DNA from: Cellulophaga sp. Hel_I_12
GTDB lineage: Bacteria > Bacteroidota > Bacteroidia > Flavobacteriales > Flavobacteriaceae
NCBI RefSeq assembly: GCF_000799565.1
Contig: NZ_JUHB01000001.1
Span: 2,173,501-2,237,500, forward strand
Length of the DNA stretch: 64,000 bases
Reading direction: 5' to 3'
Below are positions 63,465 to 64,000 of the stretch, piece after piece; within the stretch, counting starts at the first letter, position 1; each line of letters starts with the position of its first letter. Both the position numbers and the translations under genes were made by a program. Below the pieces are notes generated by a model, which was given only the letters and a program-made list of their open reading frames with translations, ran no database searches and was not told where the DNA came from.

Positions 63465-64000
63465 TTATTTTAAATCTGGTCGTGTAGGCCTAACTTCAAT
63501 TTTACTAGGCAAAGTTCTTGGATTCATTTTTAATAAATCATAGACCAGTTCTCCAATATCCTCAGGTTGAATTTTCCAAGCATCTTTTTCAGAAGGCGTA
63601 TGATCATTAAAATGCGTAGCTACTGAACCTGGCATAATGGTAGAAACTTTAATTCCGTATTGTCGTAAATCAAGCATTACCGCTTGTGTAAACCCAACAA
63701 CACCAAATTTGGTAGCGTTATAACCCGCTCCCTTTTCAAAAAAATTTGTACCTGCTAAGCTTGCTAAAGTGATATAATAACCTTTAGATTGTTTGAGTGC
63801 TTTGACAGAGGCCTTTAGCGTGTGAAAAACTCCGTTTAGGTTAGTGTTGATCATTTGATGCCATTGGTGCTCTGACATTTGATCTATAGGCGCGAAATTA
63901 CCTACTCCTGCATTAGCCAGCACCACATCTAGCTGACCCCATTTTTTTAGTATAGCTTCAACAGCTTTTTGTTCGTCAACTAACTTTGTAACATCTGATG
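63465..64000 (-). CDS. Short-chain dehydrogenase/reductase, cut by the window end
   Basis: Partial gene: the reading frame stays open to base 64000, so the N-terminus with the TGxxxGxG cofactor loop lies beyond the window. The visible part includes the 'DVT' strand-4 motif near the edge, 'LANAG' in place of NNAG, the Ser in 'YYITLASLAGT' and the catalytic 'YNATK' Tyr/Lys. Classical SDR; substrate unknown. It ends base-to-base with the convergent AddB gene, with no terminator between. Confidence 0.88.
   Translation of the reverse strand, partial: SDVTKLVDEQKAVEAILKKWGQLDVVLANAGVGNFAPIDQMSEHQWHQMINTNLNGVFHTLKASVKALKQSKGYYITLASLAGTNFFEKGAGYNATKFGVVGFTQAVMLDLRQYGIKVSTIMPGSVATHFNDHTPSEKDAWKIQPEDIGELVYDLLKMNPRTLPSKIEVRPTRPDLK

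Overview
The window is AT-rich chromosomal DNA from a member of the Bacteroidota, almost certainly a marine-type Flavobacteriaceae. The signs are a complete Bat (Bacteroides aerotolerance) operon, the acpP-fabF-rnc-IPExxxVDY-pyk gene order, an OmpA protein with thrombospondin type 3 repeats, and AddAB-like proteins of the Bacteroidota type. There are many promoters of the form TTG-N17-23-TAnnTTTG and few recognisable Shine-Dalgarno sites. Gene calls rest on reading motifs in the translations; no database search was run. I saw no tRNA, rRNA, CRISPR array, insertion sequence or prophage gene.

Layout. 1-5.6 kb: a giant alpha-2-macroglobulin lipoprotein. 5.9-10.2 kb: a CAP-domain lipoprotein, 3-hydroxyanthranilate dioxygenase, a DUF1304 membrane protein, an ALDH7-type dehydrogenase and a membrane-anchored helix-hairpin-helix protein. 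10.3-14.4 kb (minus strand): acyl-ACP desaturase, then a metallophosphatase, a zinc-ribbon membrane protein and an SPFH-GYF protein; the last two resemble the YdjG/YdjI pair of the Bacillus pspA operon. 14.8-19.9 kb: a sucrose/alpha-glucan cluster (fructokinase, amylosucrase-like GH13, GH97). 19.9-22.8 kb (minus): AKR, SDR and AlbA_2 proteins. 22.9-32.2 kb: the Bat operon (moxR, DUF58, a membrane protein, batA, batB, batC, batD, batE). 32.3-38.4 kb: an inorganic-carbon locus with two SulP transporters around a Usp protein and two beta-carbonic anhydrases. 38.5-42.3 kb: pheS, a hypothetical, CYTH and Rossmann proteins, dinB. 42.5-47.1 kb (minus): pyk, IPExxxVDY, rnc, fabF, acpP, with purN and rnhA divergent. 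48.4-53.1 kb: an S10 peptidase, a PfkB kinase, purF. 53.1-54.1 kb: an array of four small-RNA-like units. 54.1-64 kb: sod, addA-like, kbl, ompA, addB-like, and an SDR gene cut by the window end.

The most unusual element is the array between purF and sod (53174-54019). It holds four copies of a nearly invariant head of about 40 nt. Each copy is followed by its own intrinsic terminator, and copies 2-4 start exactly 5 nt after a recognisable -7 box. I read this as a family of sibling small RNAs, each independently transcribed. Its function is unknown, and it may or may not belong to an already described flavobacterial RNA family. The rest of the window is mostly housekeeping and envelope functions with conserved operon structure.
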